A DNA stretch of 8,583 nt from CALXXL01 sp964512385 (lineage in GTDB: Bacteria; Verrucomicrobiota; Lentisphaeria; Victivallales; Victivallaceae). A model generated the notes under the pieces. It was not told the DNA's origin and did no database searches. It saw nothing but the letters and a program-made list of their open reading frames with translations. Each line of letters opens with the position of its first letter. Position 1 is the stretch's first letter. A program made the position numbers and the translations under genes. The stretch lies in contig CAZEHZ010000101.1 in the NCBI GenBank assembly GCA_964512385.1, positions 1 through 8,583 of the forward strand, given 5' to 3'. Shown here piece by piece: positions 1-6,682 of the stretch.

Positions 1-173
1 AAATGAACAATCATCTTATCTGCAAAAATTACCGACCGGAAATACACCCTGATTTCCATTATAACATAAGCGGGACAAGAATATTACATAGTCCAGTTGT
101 TATTGAGTAATAATTTTACTTTTGTCGTTTGAGTTATCATTGATCATATTGATTTTCTGCCTTAAGCACAGCT

Positions 174-320
174 CTAAAGTAATAATAAAATTACGCTTAA
201 TGACACAACACCAATATTTAACATAATATTTATTCCCCAGCTTTGCCTGTATTTGGCGTGGACGTTTTTATTTTGTCCACAACCGTTGTTTTCTGCTTCT
301 CGTACTATCGTCAACATCAT
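174..320 (-). CDS. Small hypothetical protein (48 aa), possible single-pass membrane peptide
   Basis: I do not recognise this protein. The case for a gene is its start: AGGAGG at 329-334 lies 8 nt upstream of ATG at 320 (a second in-frame ATG follows at once at 317), one of the two best ribosome binding sites in the window. The frame runs 48 codons to a TAG at 174-176. Residues 1-28 are polar and contain one Cys (14) and several basic residues; residues 29-48 (start WGINIML, end VILLLL) are hydrophobic and long enough for one membrane helix, with almost nothing after it. A weak promoter-like pair, TTGCAT-16-TATCTT, lies upstream on the minus strand. A 9-base direct repeat (AGGTGCTTG on the minus strand) occurs at 370-378 and again over the RBS at 323-331. 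The downstream stretch 1-173 holds no gene I can support, only a 6-bp stem (38-43/52-57). The C-terminal leucines come from an AT-rich TTA run, so chance coding is possible. Confidence 0.5.
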   Translation of the reverse strand: MMLTIVREAENNGCGQNKNVHAKYRQSWGINIMLNIGVVSLSVILLLL

Positions 321-439
321 TTCAAGCACCTCCTAACTTCTTGTAAGATAATGCGTTTATTGGCAAATGCAAGCACCTGATACAACTAATCTGGTGAAAA
401 TGAGCTTTTAGGCGATATGAGTTCTGTTTTTTATGCATG

Positions 440-513
440 AAAATAAAATAGTCGATAATGCAATATAAGAGTCCAGTTTTGTACGGCTTGACTCTTTTAT
501 TGCATTATCGACT
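440..513 (-). terminator. Long stem-loop terminator after the phosphodiesterase operon
   Basis: Bases 450-473 and 490-513 are inverted repeats: 24 positions, 23 paired, a single T-T mismatch (466/497), and a 16-nt loop (474-489). On the minus strand the stem is followed by ATTTTATTTT (449-440), so it reads as an intrinsic terminator 58 nt after the stop codon at 572. On the plus strand no T tract follows. The stem is unusually long and AT-rich for a terminator, so a mobile-element remnant or a processed RNA is an alternative. Confidence 0.6.
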
Positions 514-571
514 GCTTGAACCGTCAACCTTGAAAAAGGTAATCGATTTTTTGGGCGGGGAAAATCTTTTT

Positions 572-1330
572 TTATTCCGGCCAGTTTTCCGCCAGATAAG
601 TGGGCCGGTTGGTGGTGATGGAATCTACGCCGGCATGAGCTAAACGCACCGCTTCAGATATATCATCCACCGTCCAAATATGCACTTCAAAACCTGCGTC
701 TTTTATCTTTTTAATATAGGCGGCGTCTACACAATGTTCTGCAAAACCCATATCAACACCGTTTACCTGTTCCGCCTGCAACCGGGCAATTAACTCTTCA
801 GCCGGGAATTCCGGCCGGCCGGAAGGCAAAACGTTTAGCCAAATTAGCAACAAGGTCTTGTACTGCGGCAACTGCTCACGGATAATCTTCAGCTCTTCAC
901 CATGAAAAGAGATAAACGTAATCTGATCCGGTTTGACTCCGGCGGCGGTACGAGACTCTTCAAACGCTTCGACCAAACCGTTGCCGGCGGATTTAATTTC
1001 CACAAAAAGATGTCCATCCGGCGGCATAACCGTTAAAACCTCCCGCAATGTTGGAATCCGGCACCCTGTCCATTGGGTGCCTTTCCAGTTTCCGGCATCC
1101 AGCGTTTTTAATTCGGCCACGGTATGATTGCGCAACGGCCAATCCACACCGCAGGTGCGTAAAGTTGATTCATCGTGGCAACACATCAGCACATGGTCTT
1201 TACTCAAATAAACGTCGGTTTCCGCTCCCCATGACTTACCGTTTTTCCACGCTAAAACGTATGCTTCCACCGTGTTTTCCGGTGCAATGGCAGACTCGCC
1301 GCGATGCGCCACAAATTTCAATTTGTTCAT
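572..1330 (-). CDS. Glycerophosphodiester phosphodiesterase, cytoplasmic form (252 aa)
   Basis: GDPD-family TIM-barrel enzyme, expected to hydrolyse glycerophosphodiesters (deacylated phospholipids) to sn-glycerol 3-phosphate and an alcohol, using a divalent metal. Visible family residues: AHRGE with His9-Arg10, PENT at 17-20, metal ligands Glu37 and Asp39 in AETD, the second catalytic His52 in CHDE, IPTLREV at 92-98, and Glu111/Lys113 in FVEIK; the C-terminus keeps the WTVDD and GVDSITTNRP strands. Length is normal for a single-domain GDPD. There is no signal peptide, since the protein starts only eight residues before the catalytic His, so it should act in the cytoplasm. The ATG (1328-1330) overlaps the TGA of the upstream gene (1327-1329) as ATGA, and its own RBS is weak (GTGAAG), which points to translational coupling. 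It is closely related to its neighbour (shared WGAETDVYL, PENTVEAY, FVEIKSAG, GVDSITT) and so arose by tandem duplication. The exact substrate is not readable from sequence. Confidence 0.93.
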   Translation of the reverse strand: MNKLKFVAHRGESAIAPENTVEAYVLAWKNGKSWGAETDVYLSKDHVLMCCHDESTLRTCGVDWPLRNHTVAELKTLDAGNWKGTQWTGCRIPTLREVLTVMPPDGHLFVEIKSAGNGLVEAFEESRTAAGVKPDQITFISFHGEELKIIREQLPQYKTLLLIWLNVLPSGRPEFPAEELIARLQAEQVNGVDMGFAEHCVDAAYIKKIKDAGFEVHIWTVDDISEAVRLAHAGVDSITTNRPTYLAENWPE

Positions 1331-2241
1331 TTTTCTTCACTGTTTTTATAGTATTCTTTAAATTGAGTCATCAATTTTCCAGAACAGTCTGTAGTAATTG
1401 AATCAACACCCATTTCGTATAATTTTTGCGCCGGTTCAAAGCTGTTAAACGTCCAGACATGGAATTCAAATCCGGCATTTTTGATGGTTTTTATATAGTC
1501 GGCCACCTTTGCGGTATTTTCCGGCGACTCCAACAGTTTATCCGGAAAGCAATCCGCTCCGGTCAAGTCGTATTGACGCAGGGTTTCCAGCAATTTTTCA
1601 GCAGTCGGCTGATATTCGCCATTTTCATCAACCCGGATAGCCAGCAGATATAACGTGCGGACGTGTGGCAGACTGCGGCGGACGTGTGCAAGTTCATCCA
1701 GTGAAAATGAAATAATACTGACCTGGTCATCACGGATGCCGCTGCCTAACCGGGCATGTTCATACGCATTATGAAATTCACCTTCGCCGGCCGATTTGAT
1801 TTCTACAAAAATATGCTTGTCTTTAGGTACTGTGGCAAAAACTTCACGCAGTGTCGGCATCTTGGTGCCACGCCACACTTCGCCTTTCCAAACCCCAACA
1901 TCAAGTTTGCGCAAATCGGCATAATTCATATCCCGGATGCGCCCCGGTACGCCGCCGGTGCGGTCGGTGGTGGTATCGTGATTACAAACCAGCACATTGT
2001 CTTTAGTCAGGTAAACATCGGTTTCCGCACCCCAGCATGCACCATTATTCCAAGCCAGATTATAGGCTTCCACCGTGTTTTCCGGCGCAAAATAAGACTC
2101 GCCGCGATGTGCAATAAAACGTACCGGTTTCTGCTCAAAAGCCAACTCACTGCGGCGCATTTCGGCACTATTTTCACATCCGGTTAACAATAATCCGCCA
2201 ATTAACACGGCCAGCGACGCAACTTTAAAATTTTTGGACAT
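1327..2241 (-). CDS. Glycerophosphodiester phosphodiesterase lipoprotein (304 aa)
   Basis: GDPD-family enzyme with a lipoprotein signal: residues 1-22 contain a Lys-rich start, a hydrophobic stretch AVLIGGLLL and lipobox LTGC with lipidated Cys22. Glu at +2 is not the inner-membrane retention Asp of enteric bacteria, so outer-membrane sorting is plausible. A linker (23-39) leads to the barrel: His45-Arg46 in AHRGE, Glu73 and Asp75 in AETD, His88 in NHDT, MPTLREV at 128-134, Glu147/Lys149 in FVEIK, and a late WTFNS strand. It should hydrolyse glycerophosphodiesters on the extracytoplasmic side, producing sn-glycerol 3-phosphate. I chose the ATG at 2241 because GGAAGAG sits 8 nt upstream and the signal peptide then starts correctly; an upstream TTG at 2277 gives a 316-aa form with no RBS and an N-terminal extension that spoils the signal. 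It is the first gene of the operon and overlaps the next by 4 nt. Confidence 0.94.
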   Translation of the reverse strand: MSKNFKVASLAVLIGGLLLTGCENSAEMRRSELAFEQKPVRFIAHRGESYFAPENTVEAYNLAWNNGACWGAETDVYLTKDNVLVCNHDTTTDRTGGVPGRIRDMNYADLRKLDVGVWKGEVWRGTKMPTLREVFATVPKDKHIFVEIKSAGEGEFHNAYEHARLGSGIRDDQVSIISFSLDELAHVRRSLPHVRTLYLLAIRVDENGEYQPTAEKLLETLRQYDLTGADCFPDKLLESPENTAKVADYIKTIKNAGFEFHVWTFNSFEPAQKLYEMGVDSITTDCSGKLMTQFKEYYKNSEEK

Positions 2242-2448
2242 CAGACTAACTCTTCCTTTATAAAAATAATTATTCAATACTATAAAACTCTAAAACCAAC
2301 ATGTCCGCCAACGGGCAGCAGGCGATAGTCCGAAGTGCGGCAATAAAAATATTTTATATTTTCGCCAATTATTTTTCCAAGTAATTGGCTTGCCGCCGTT
2401 CAAACCACAATCTGTTGCCTTTTTCCAGACGCCATCAGTTTTGTTTGC
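2242..2448 (-). promoter_or_regulatory. Long structured 5' leader of the phosphodiesterase operon
   Basis: From the predicted start site near 2448 to the ATG at 2241 is about 207 nt, long for two catabolic genes. The minus-strand transcript can form a three-way junction. P1 is 2390-2396 with 2337-2343 (GCGGCAA/TTGCCGC, 7 bp). Directly stacked inside it is P2, 2382-2389 with 2364-2371 (GCCAATTA/TAATTGGC, 8 bp). The second inner helix is P3, 2356-2362 with 2346-2352 (AAAATAT/ATATTTT, 7 bp, 3-nt loop). A further AACGG/CCGTT pairing is possible outside P1. An 11-codon ATG-to-TGA frame (2400-2435) lies at the very start of the leader without an RBS. I do not recognise a known riboswitch class; an independent small RNA is the alternative. 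Confidence 0.4.
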
Positions 2449-2454
2449 GCTATA

Positions 2455-2483
2455 ACTATAGCTTGAATAGTATTTTTTGTCAA
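2455..2483 (-). promoter_or_regulatory. Sigma70-like promoter for the phosphodiesterase operon
   Basis: On the minus strand TTGACA (2478-2483, full consensus) is followed by a 17-nt spacer and TATAGT (2455-2460, 5 of 6). The predicted start is near 2448. The promoter begins only 33 nt past the stop codon of the DUF349 gene, and I see no intrinsic terminator between them, so some read-through from 2517-4121 is possible. Confidence 0.8.
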
Positions 2484-2516
2484 GAGTTAAAACGTTAAAA
2501 TCTGACTAAATTTATG

Positions 2517-4121
2517 TTAATCCCGCTTATTGAGGGCTTTTTCAAAATCGTCATACAATTTGTCCAGCTCTCCGGCCATTGCCAGCGGAATATTCCAGAA
2601 CTCCTGTTCCAAATCTTCCGGCGTGGTGTTTTGTTCCGGCACCGCAGAAAAACTGTCCCGCATGGCGGTCTCTAACGCCAAAGCAAGCAACTCCACATTA
2701 TCGGCCAGTGAATTCTTGACTCCTAACTGCTGAGCCAAATTGCTAACCGTAAATTTGCGTTGTTTAGTATAATTTTCCAACTGCTTCAGCCGGAAATCCA
2801 ACGGCCTTTCCGCTAAATTGCGCAGTTCTTCAACCGCATTTTTACCGGCAAGCACCGCAAATTCACTCCACACGGCATCTGGAATAACCGGATTTTCACT
2901 CATCAACCCTTCAGCTAAAATAAACTCCAATGCTTTGCGGTTATTTGCGCCGGCCATCAACTCGGCGGTACGGAGTTGTTTAAACATGGTTTCCAGCCGG
3001 GTAACGGTTTGTTTTTTCCGGTTTTGCACTTCGGCGGCCATTTCACGGCCGTTATCCGGCAGCGAACGGAATTTCTTCTGCAAATTGGCATACAGCTCCT
3101 GTGCCTGAACCAGCGTAATTTCTTGAGCCGTCAATTTTTCCGCTACTTGTTCCACCTCATCACACCAAGCCAGTTTCTGTTTGGCGGCGTTCTGCAGTTC
3201 CTGCATCTGCACGGCAAACATTGAGTCTACTGCGGTCTTGAATTTAGTATATAATTTCTGGTCTTCCTTACCCGCATACGGTAAATCACGCCAGCGATTA
3301 TATAGTTCCTGAGCTGAACGCCGGGGGGTTTCCGGCGGATTGGCCGCCAACTCCATAGCCTCGGCAATTATGGCGTTTTTAGCGGAGACCGCTTCATGCA
3401 AAGAGTTTTTACGTTCGGCAAAAAAGTTATTTCTGGCATTAAAAAACTCATCACACAGGGCCTTAAACTTGCCGTATAAGACTCTGTCCGTTTTAATATG
3501 GCCGACGCCCAAATTTTTCCACTGCATCTGCAAATCTTTAATTTTAGGCGTTACCACTTGATAATTCGGATTTTGAATTAACTGTTCAGTTTGTTCAACA
3601 AATGCTTCCTTGGCATGGTCAATGGCATTGCGCTGCTGGTCCAGCAACGCAAAATATGCATTCAATTTTTTGTGCAGACCAGTACATTTTGCCCGGTAAT
3701 CCTGCCATAATTCATCGGCCTTTTCATGCGGTACAGAACCTAACTTCTGCCATTGTTCCCGCAAGACGGTAAAGCGTTTAGCGGCTTCCGCCAAACGGTC
3801 CTCCGGCACATCGAGCAAGCTATTAAGTTCTTCACAAATTTTCAATTTCAGGGCATAATGTTCCCAGCGTTCCAAATCTCTGGCCTGATACAGCTGAAAC
3901 AGCCCGGCGGAAAAAGCCTTGCCTAACTTATTATACAGCTTTTGAATGCGGTCAAAGTCCGCCTTGGCCGGGTCATCCGCCGGCAGTGTGGTGAATAGTC
4001 CGTTAAAGACGGCGTCAAGCTCCTGGCGGCGTTCTTTATTGGCTTCAAACTCTGCTTTTTCAATAAAACCGTTTAATTCATTGCAAACATCTTCAAGTTT
4101 TTTTATCGTATCTTCGTGCAT
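2517..4121 (-). CDS. DUF349 repeat protein, helical (534 aa)
   Basis: Cytoplasmic, almost wholly alpha-helical protein with repeats of the DUF349 domain, a three-helix module of unknown biochemical role. The signature of a tryptophan, a Leu-Gly (Leu-Pro in the third repeat), then an aromatic-rich helix recurs: WQKLGSVP (124-131) with ELWQDYRAKC; WKNLGVG (201-207) with LYGKFKALCDEFF; and WRDLPYAG (277-284) with LYTKFKTAVDSMF. A possible degenerate unit precedes them (about 56-100, KLYNKLGKAF and WEHYALKLKICEEL). The region after about 305 is charged and probably coiled coil. No signal peptide or membrane segment is visible. I start it at ATG 4121 because GAGAGGGG lies about 6 nt upstream and the promoter at 4166-4194 puts transcription at about 4159; a GTG at 4151 would lie only about 8 nt into the mRNA with no RBS. 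It is divergent from htpG. A stress-related function is suggested by that pairing only. Confidence 0.88.
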   Translation of the reverse strand: MHEDTIKKLEDVCNELNGFIEKAEFEANKERRQELDAVFNGLFTTLPADDPAKADFDRIQKLYNKLGKAFSAGLFQLYQARDLERWEHYALKLKICEELNSLLDVPEDRLAEAAKRFTVLREQWQKLGSVPHEKADELWQDYRAKCTGLHKKLNAYFALLDQQRNAIDHAKEAFVEQTEQLIQNPNYQVVTPKIKDLQMQWKNLGVGHIKTDRVLYGKFKALCDEFFNARNNFFAERKNSLHEAVSAKNAIIAEAMELAANPPETPRRSAQELYNRWRDLPYAGKEDQKLYTKFKTAVDSMFAVQMQELQNAAKQKLAWCDEVEQVAEKLTAQEITLVQAQELYANLQKKFRSLPDNGREMAAEVQNRKKQTVTRLETMFKQLRTAELMAGANNRKALEFILAEGLMSENPVIPDAVWSEFAVLAGKNAVEELRNLAERPLDFRLKQLENYTKQRKFTVSNLAQQLGVKNSLADNVELLALALETAMRDSFSAVPEQNTTPEDLEQEFWNIPLAMAGELDKLYDDFEKALNKRD

Positions 4122-4165
4122 ATTCAACCCCTCTCTCTCGGTGGTAAACACAAAACTGTCACTAT

Positions 4166-4194
4166 ATTATATAACAATGTGCGTAATTGTGCAA
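4166..4194 (-). promoter_or_regulatory. Sigma70-like promoter for the DUF349 gene
   Basis: On the minus strand TTGCAC (4189-4194, 5 of 6) is followed by a 17-nt spacer and a perfect TATAAT (4166-4171). The predicted start near 4159 gives a leader of about 38 nt to the ATG at 4121. It stands back to back with the htpG promoter, with 19 bases between the two -35 elements. Confidence 0.78.
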
Positions 4195-4212
4195 CCCGAA
4201 AAGTGTAAAAAA

Positions 4213-4241
4213 CTTGAAATTTAAGAAAAAAAAGCTATATT
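4213..4241 (+). promoter_or_regulatory. htpG promoter, heat-shock-like -35
   Basis: CTTGAAA at 4213-4219 matches the -35 of RpoH (sigma32) promoters, and CTATAT begins 18 nt after CTTG, which resembles the CTTG-N17/18-CYTAT form of alphaproteobacterial RpoH. The same bases also read as sigma70: TTGAAA (4214-4219), 16 nt, TATATT (4236-4241). The predicted start near 4248 leaves a leader of only about 15 nt, nearly all of it the RBS (AGGAGGT at 4252-4258, 5 nt from AGGAGG to the ATG). Which sigma factor is used cannot be settled by eye. Confidence 0.6.
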
Positions 4242-4262
4242 TATAGAATACAGGAGGTTATT

Positions 4263-6149
4263 ATGACAGTTACAAAACAACAATTTAAGACCGAGGTCAA
4301 GCAGTTGCTGGACCTTATGATTCACTCGTTATACTCAAACAAGGACATTTTTTTGCGTGAGCTGGTGGCAAACGCCGCCGACGCCATCGACAAAGCCCGT
4401 TTTGAGAGCTTAACGAAAACCGACGCCGCCCGCGACTGGCAAATCCGCATCAGCGTGGATAAAGAGGCAAAAACCTTAACCGTCAGCGATAACGGTATTG
4501 GTATGACTCGTGACGAAGTGGCGGAAAATCTGGGCACTATCGCCAAAAGCGGTACCAAAGCGTTTGCCGAAGCTCTGGCCGCTAAAAAAGACGCCGGCGA
4601 GTTGCCGGAACTGATCGGTCAGTTCGGGGTGGGCTTCTATTCCGCCTTTATGGTGGCCAATAAGGTGGATGTGGTAACCCGGCACGGCAACGATGCAGCG
4701 GTAAAATGGAGTTCCACCGGCGAGGATTCTTACGAATTGGCCGATGCCGAAAAAGCGACTCCGGGTACCGACATTACGTTGTACTTAAAAGATGAAGCCG
4801 TAGAGTATATGGACTATTGGCGGGTAGCGTCAATTATCCGTAAATATTCGGACTTCATCGCCTATCCGATTGTCATGCAGGAAGAGTCTAAGGATAAAGA
4901 CGGCAACGTAACGCTGGAAGACAAAACCTTAAACTCGCAAAAGGCCATTTGGCTGCGTAACGCCGCAGATATTACCGAAGACGAACATAAGAGCTTCTTT
5001 AATCACCTGTCCGGCGGCGGCACCTACTGGAAGCCGATTCAGATGACGGCGGAAGGCACTAATGAATTTAAGGCACTGCTGTATATTCCGGAAAAGATGC
5101 CGTATAACTTTTTAATGCCGGACTTTCAGAAAAAAGGTTTGCAGCTGTATGTAAAACGGGTGTTCATTACCGATGAATGTGAACAGCTTATTCCGGATTA
5201 TCTGCAGTTCGTTAAAGGCGTGGTAGATTCCAGTGATTTGCCGTTAAACGTATCGCGTGAAATTCTGCAGGAAAATCCGTTGCTGGGGCGCATCCGCAAA
5301 GCAGTAATAAACAAAGTGCTTGGCGAATTGAAAAAACTTCAGGAAACTGAACGGGAAAAATACAATGCCTTCTTTAAAGAGTTTGGTAAGATACTGAAAG
5401 TCGGTTTGTATAACGACTTCCAGAATATGGAAAAAATTCAGGAGCTTGCCTTGTATGAAACCATGAACGGCGCCGCCGGTGAAATGACCAGCTTAAAAGA
5501 GTATGCTGCCGCCATGCCGGAAGGCCAGCAGGACATCTATTATATTACGGCGGAATCCCGTAATAAAGCCTTGGCGTCGCCCACGCTGGAAGTTTACCGG
5601 AACAAGGGCTATAACGTACTGATTATGACCGACCCGATTGATGAATGGGTTATGCAGACGATGACTCAGTATGACAAGAAACTGTTTAAATCGGTAAGCA
5701 AAGGCGATTTAGAGTTGGACGAAGCCAGCAAAAAAGAGCTGGAAAGTTCGATAGAAGAGGCCAATAAGAATTACGCCGAACTGTTAAAATTTGTGGCCGA
5801 TGAATTAAAAGACAAGGTTAGCGAAGTTCGTTTCAGCGGGCGTTTAACGGAAAGTCCGTGTTGTCTGGTAGCGCCGGAATTCGGCTTAAATGCCCACATG
5901 GAAAAACTGTTAAAGTCGTTAAATCAAGACACTCCGGACCAGAAGCGTATCTTGGAATTAAATGCCCGTCATCCTTTAATGGAGTTATTGACGGCGGAAT
6001 TAAAGAAAGATGCGAGTTCGCTGGAGTTGAAAGACAACGTAAAATTGTTGTACGATCAAGCCGTACTTACCGAAGGTGGCGAATTAACGGATTTAGGTGA
6101 TTTCACCCGTCGTTTATCTCAGCTAATGGTAAAAGCGGCGACTAAATAA
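4263..6149 (+). CDS. htpG: Molecular chaperone HtpG (Hsp90 family, 628 aa)
   Basis: Bacterial Hsp90: a cytosolic, homodimeric, ATP-driven chaperone that remodels client proteins with the DnaK system. Complete at 628 aa, against 624 in E. coli. The N-terminal GHKL ATPase domain (about 1-215) shows the catalytic Glu33 and Asn37 in RELVANAADA, ATP-contacting Asp76 in DNGIGM (76-81), the lid GTIAKSGTKAF (91-101) and GQFGVGFYSAF (119-129). The middle domain (about 220-490) carries the catalytic arginine Arg332 in NVSREILQ, the counterpart of E. coli Arg336. The C-terminal dimerisation domain ends LMVKAATK; there is no MEEVD tail, as expected for bacteria. The start is fixed by AGGAGGT 5 nt upstream and by the match to the family N-terminus. 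It is transcribed away from the DUF349 gene and lies directly upstream of tRNA-Ser. No key residue is missing. Confidence 0.99.
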   Translation: MTVTKQQFKTEVKQLLDLMIHSLYSNKDIFLRELVANAADAIDKARFESLTKTDAARDWQIRISVDKEAKTLTVSDNGIGMTRDEVAENLGTIAKSGTKAFAEALAAKKDAGELPELIGQFGVGFYSAFMVANKVDVVTRHGNDAAVKWSSTGEDSYELADAEKATPGTDITLYLKDEAVEYMDYWRVASIIRKYSDFIAYPIVMQEESKDKDGNVTLEDKTLNSQKAIWLRNAADITEDEHKSFFNHLSGGGTYWKPIQMTAEGTNEFKALLYIPEKMPYNFLMPDFQKKGLQLYVKRVFITDECEQLIPDYLQFVKGVVDSSDLPLNVSREILQENPLLGRIRKAVINKVLGELKKLQETEREKYNAFFKEFGKILKVGLYNDFQNMEKIQELALYETMNGAAGEMTSLKEYAAAMPEGQQDIYYITAESRNKALASPTLEVYRNKGYNVLIMTDPIDEWVMQTMTQYDKKLFKSVSKGDLELDEASKKELESSIEEANKNYAELLKFVADELKDKVSEVRFSGRLTESPCCLVAPEFGLNAHMEKLLKSLNQDTPDQKRILELNARHPLMELLTAELKKDASSLELKDNVKLLYDQAVLTEGGELTDLGDFTRRLSQLMVKAATK

Positions 6150-6158
6150 TCGCAAAAT

Positions 6159-6234
6159 TTTCTAATTGCGCCTTGCATTTTCGGAAATATGCACAATATT
6201 AAGCAAAGCGCAAAATGTTTGGTGCAATTAGAAA
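6159..6234. repeat. Imperfect long inverted repeat between htpG and tRNA-Ser
   Basis: Bases 6159-6172 (TTTCTAATTGCGCC) pair with 6221-6234 over 14 positions with one G-U. After a 3x3 internal loop a second stem follows, CATTTT (6176-6181) with AAAATG (6212-6217). It begins 10 nt after the htpG stop and ends 11 nt before the tRNA gene. Neither strand has a good T tract, so it is a weak candidate terminator. A promoter-like TTGCAT-18-TATTAA (6173-6202) inside it could drive the tRNA. Confidence 0.55.
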
Positions 6235-6245
6235 GATACTTGATT

Positions 6246-6334
6246 GGAGAGATGGTCGAGTTGGTTTAAGGCAGCGGTCTTGAAAACCGCCGAGGCGTGA
6301 GCCTCCGTGGGTTCGAATCCCACTCTCTCCGCCA
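6246..6334 (+). tRNA. tRNA-Ser (anticodon UGA), CCA encoded
   Basis: Class II tRNA with all arms. The acceptor stem GGAGAGA (6246-6252) pairs with TCTCTCC ending at 6330, followed by discriminator G (6331) and a genome-encoded CCA (6332-6334). The anticodon stem GCGGT/ACCGC encloses loop CTTGAAA with anticodon TGA at 6281-6283, which reads UCA and, by wobble, other UCN codons. The long variable arm (GAGGC...GCCTC) is typical of serine, and GTTCGAATC is a normal T loop. tRNA-Ser 3' ends are common phage and island integration sites, and the DNA downstream is accessory in character. Confidence 0.98.
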
Positions 6335-6352
6335 TTTTTGTATTTCATTGAT

Positions 6353-6378
6353 TATCAGCGACTTAGCTGATACTTTTT
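6353..6378 (+). terminator. Intrinsic terminator of tRNA-Ser
   Basis: TATCAGC (6353-6359), a 6-nt loop, and GCTGATA (6366-6372) form a perfect 7-bp stem, followed by CTTTTTAATTTT. It starts 19 nt after the encoded CCA, the usual layout for a monocistronic tRNA transcript. Confidence 0.8.
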
Positions 6379-6384
6379 AATTTT

Positions 6385-6415
6385 CGCAAAGTCCCTTGAA
6401 CACGAGGGTTTTGCG
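6385..6415. repeat. Second hairpin just after the tRNA terminator
   Basis: CGCAAA (6385-6390) pairs with TTTGCG (6410-6415), then, past a 2/1 internal loop, CCCTT (6393-6397) pairs with GAGGG (6404-6408, one wobble), with loop GAACAC. It lies 7 nt beyond the T run of the tRNA terminator. Role unknown: it could be a back-up terminator, a recombinase core-type site or a remnant. Confidence 0.5.
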
Positions 6416-6682
6416 GATGAGCGTTTTATCAGGCATGCGGTGTTCAGACCGTCGTTTTCTACCATTCTGGACCTTCCTGCTGGGATTCTGTCTGAATTCT
6501 GAGTTTAACCTCTATCAAACGATTAACTCGGTACATTTCTGTATTCTACTCAATACCAGTGTTTTATGACAATCACCCTCCTTTTGTGAATTACCGAGGG
6601 TTCGCGCCTCTGTTCGGTGTAGCGTTTTTCATTCTAACCCAAGGTTGAATTTTCAGAATTTGAGGCGGAGAATTGTACCCGA

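Larger units (their letters stand above)
6335..6682. other. Gene-poor stretch between tRNA-Ser and the small-gene cluster
   Basis: Besides the two hairpins listed separately, I find no gene I can defend. Short frames exist: plus strand 6417-6569 (50 codons, GAGGG 8 nt upstream), minus strand 6459-6536 (25 codons), and minus strand 6355-6465 (36 codons, GGAAGG ahead of its ATG, but running into the tRNA terminator). None has a family-like sequence and they overlap one another. An AAAGGAGGG on the minus strand near 6580-6590 precedes only a very short frame. This could hold an att region or decayed sequence. Confidence 0.5.

Noticed and set aside
458..643. Plus-strand frame of 61 codons
   Set aside because: It runs from inside the 24-bp stem-loop into the antisense of the GDPD C-terminus, has no RBS and has no family-like sequence.
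2242..2277. Longer start (TTG at 2277) for the lipoprotein GDPD
   Set aside because: It adds 12 residues ahead of a perfect lipoprotein signal and lacks an RBS; ATG 2241 has GGAAGAG at 8 nt.
2337..2448. 6S RNA, SRP RNA or a known riboswitch in the GDPD leader
   Set aside because: I looked for the 6S closing stem and bubble, the SRP GGAAGCAGCC core, and TPP, FMN and cobalamin motifs; none is present, and a three-way junction does not fit 6S.
6417..6569. Plus-strand 50-codon frame with GAGGG upstream
   Set aside because: The GAGGG is part of the 6385-6415 hairpin, the protein is not family-like, and the frame overlaps opposing short frames.
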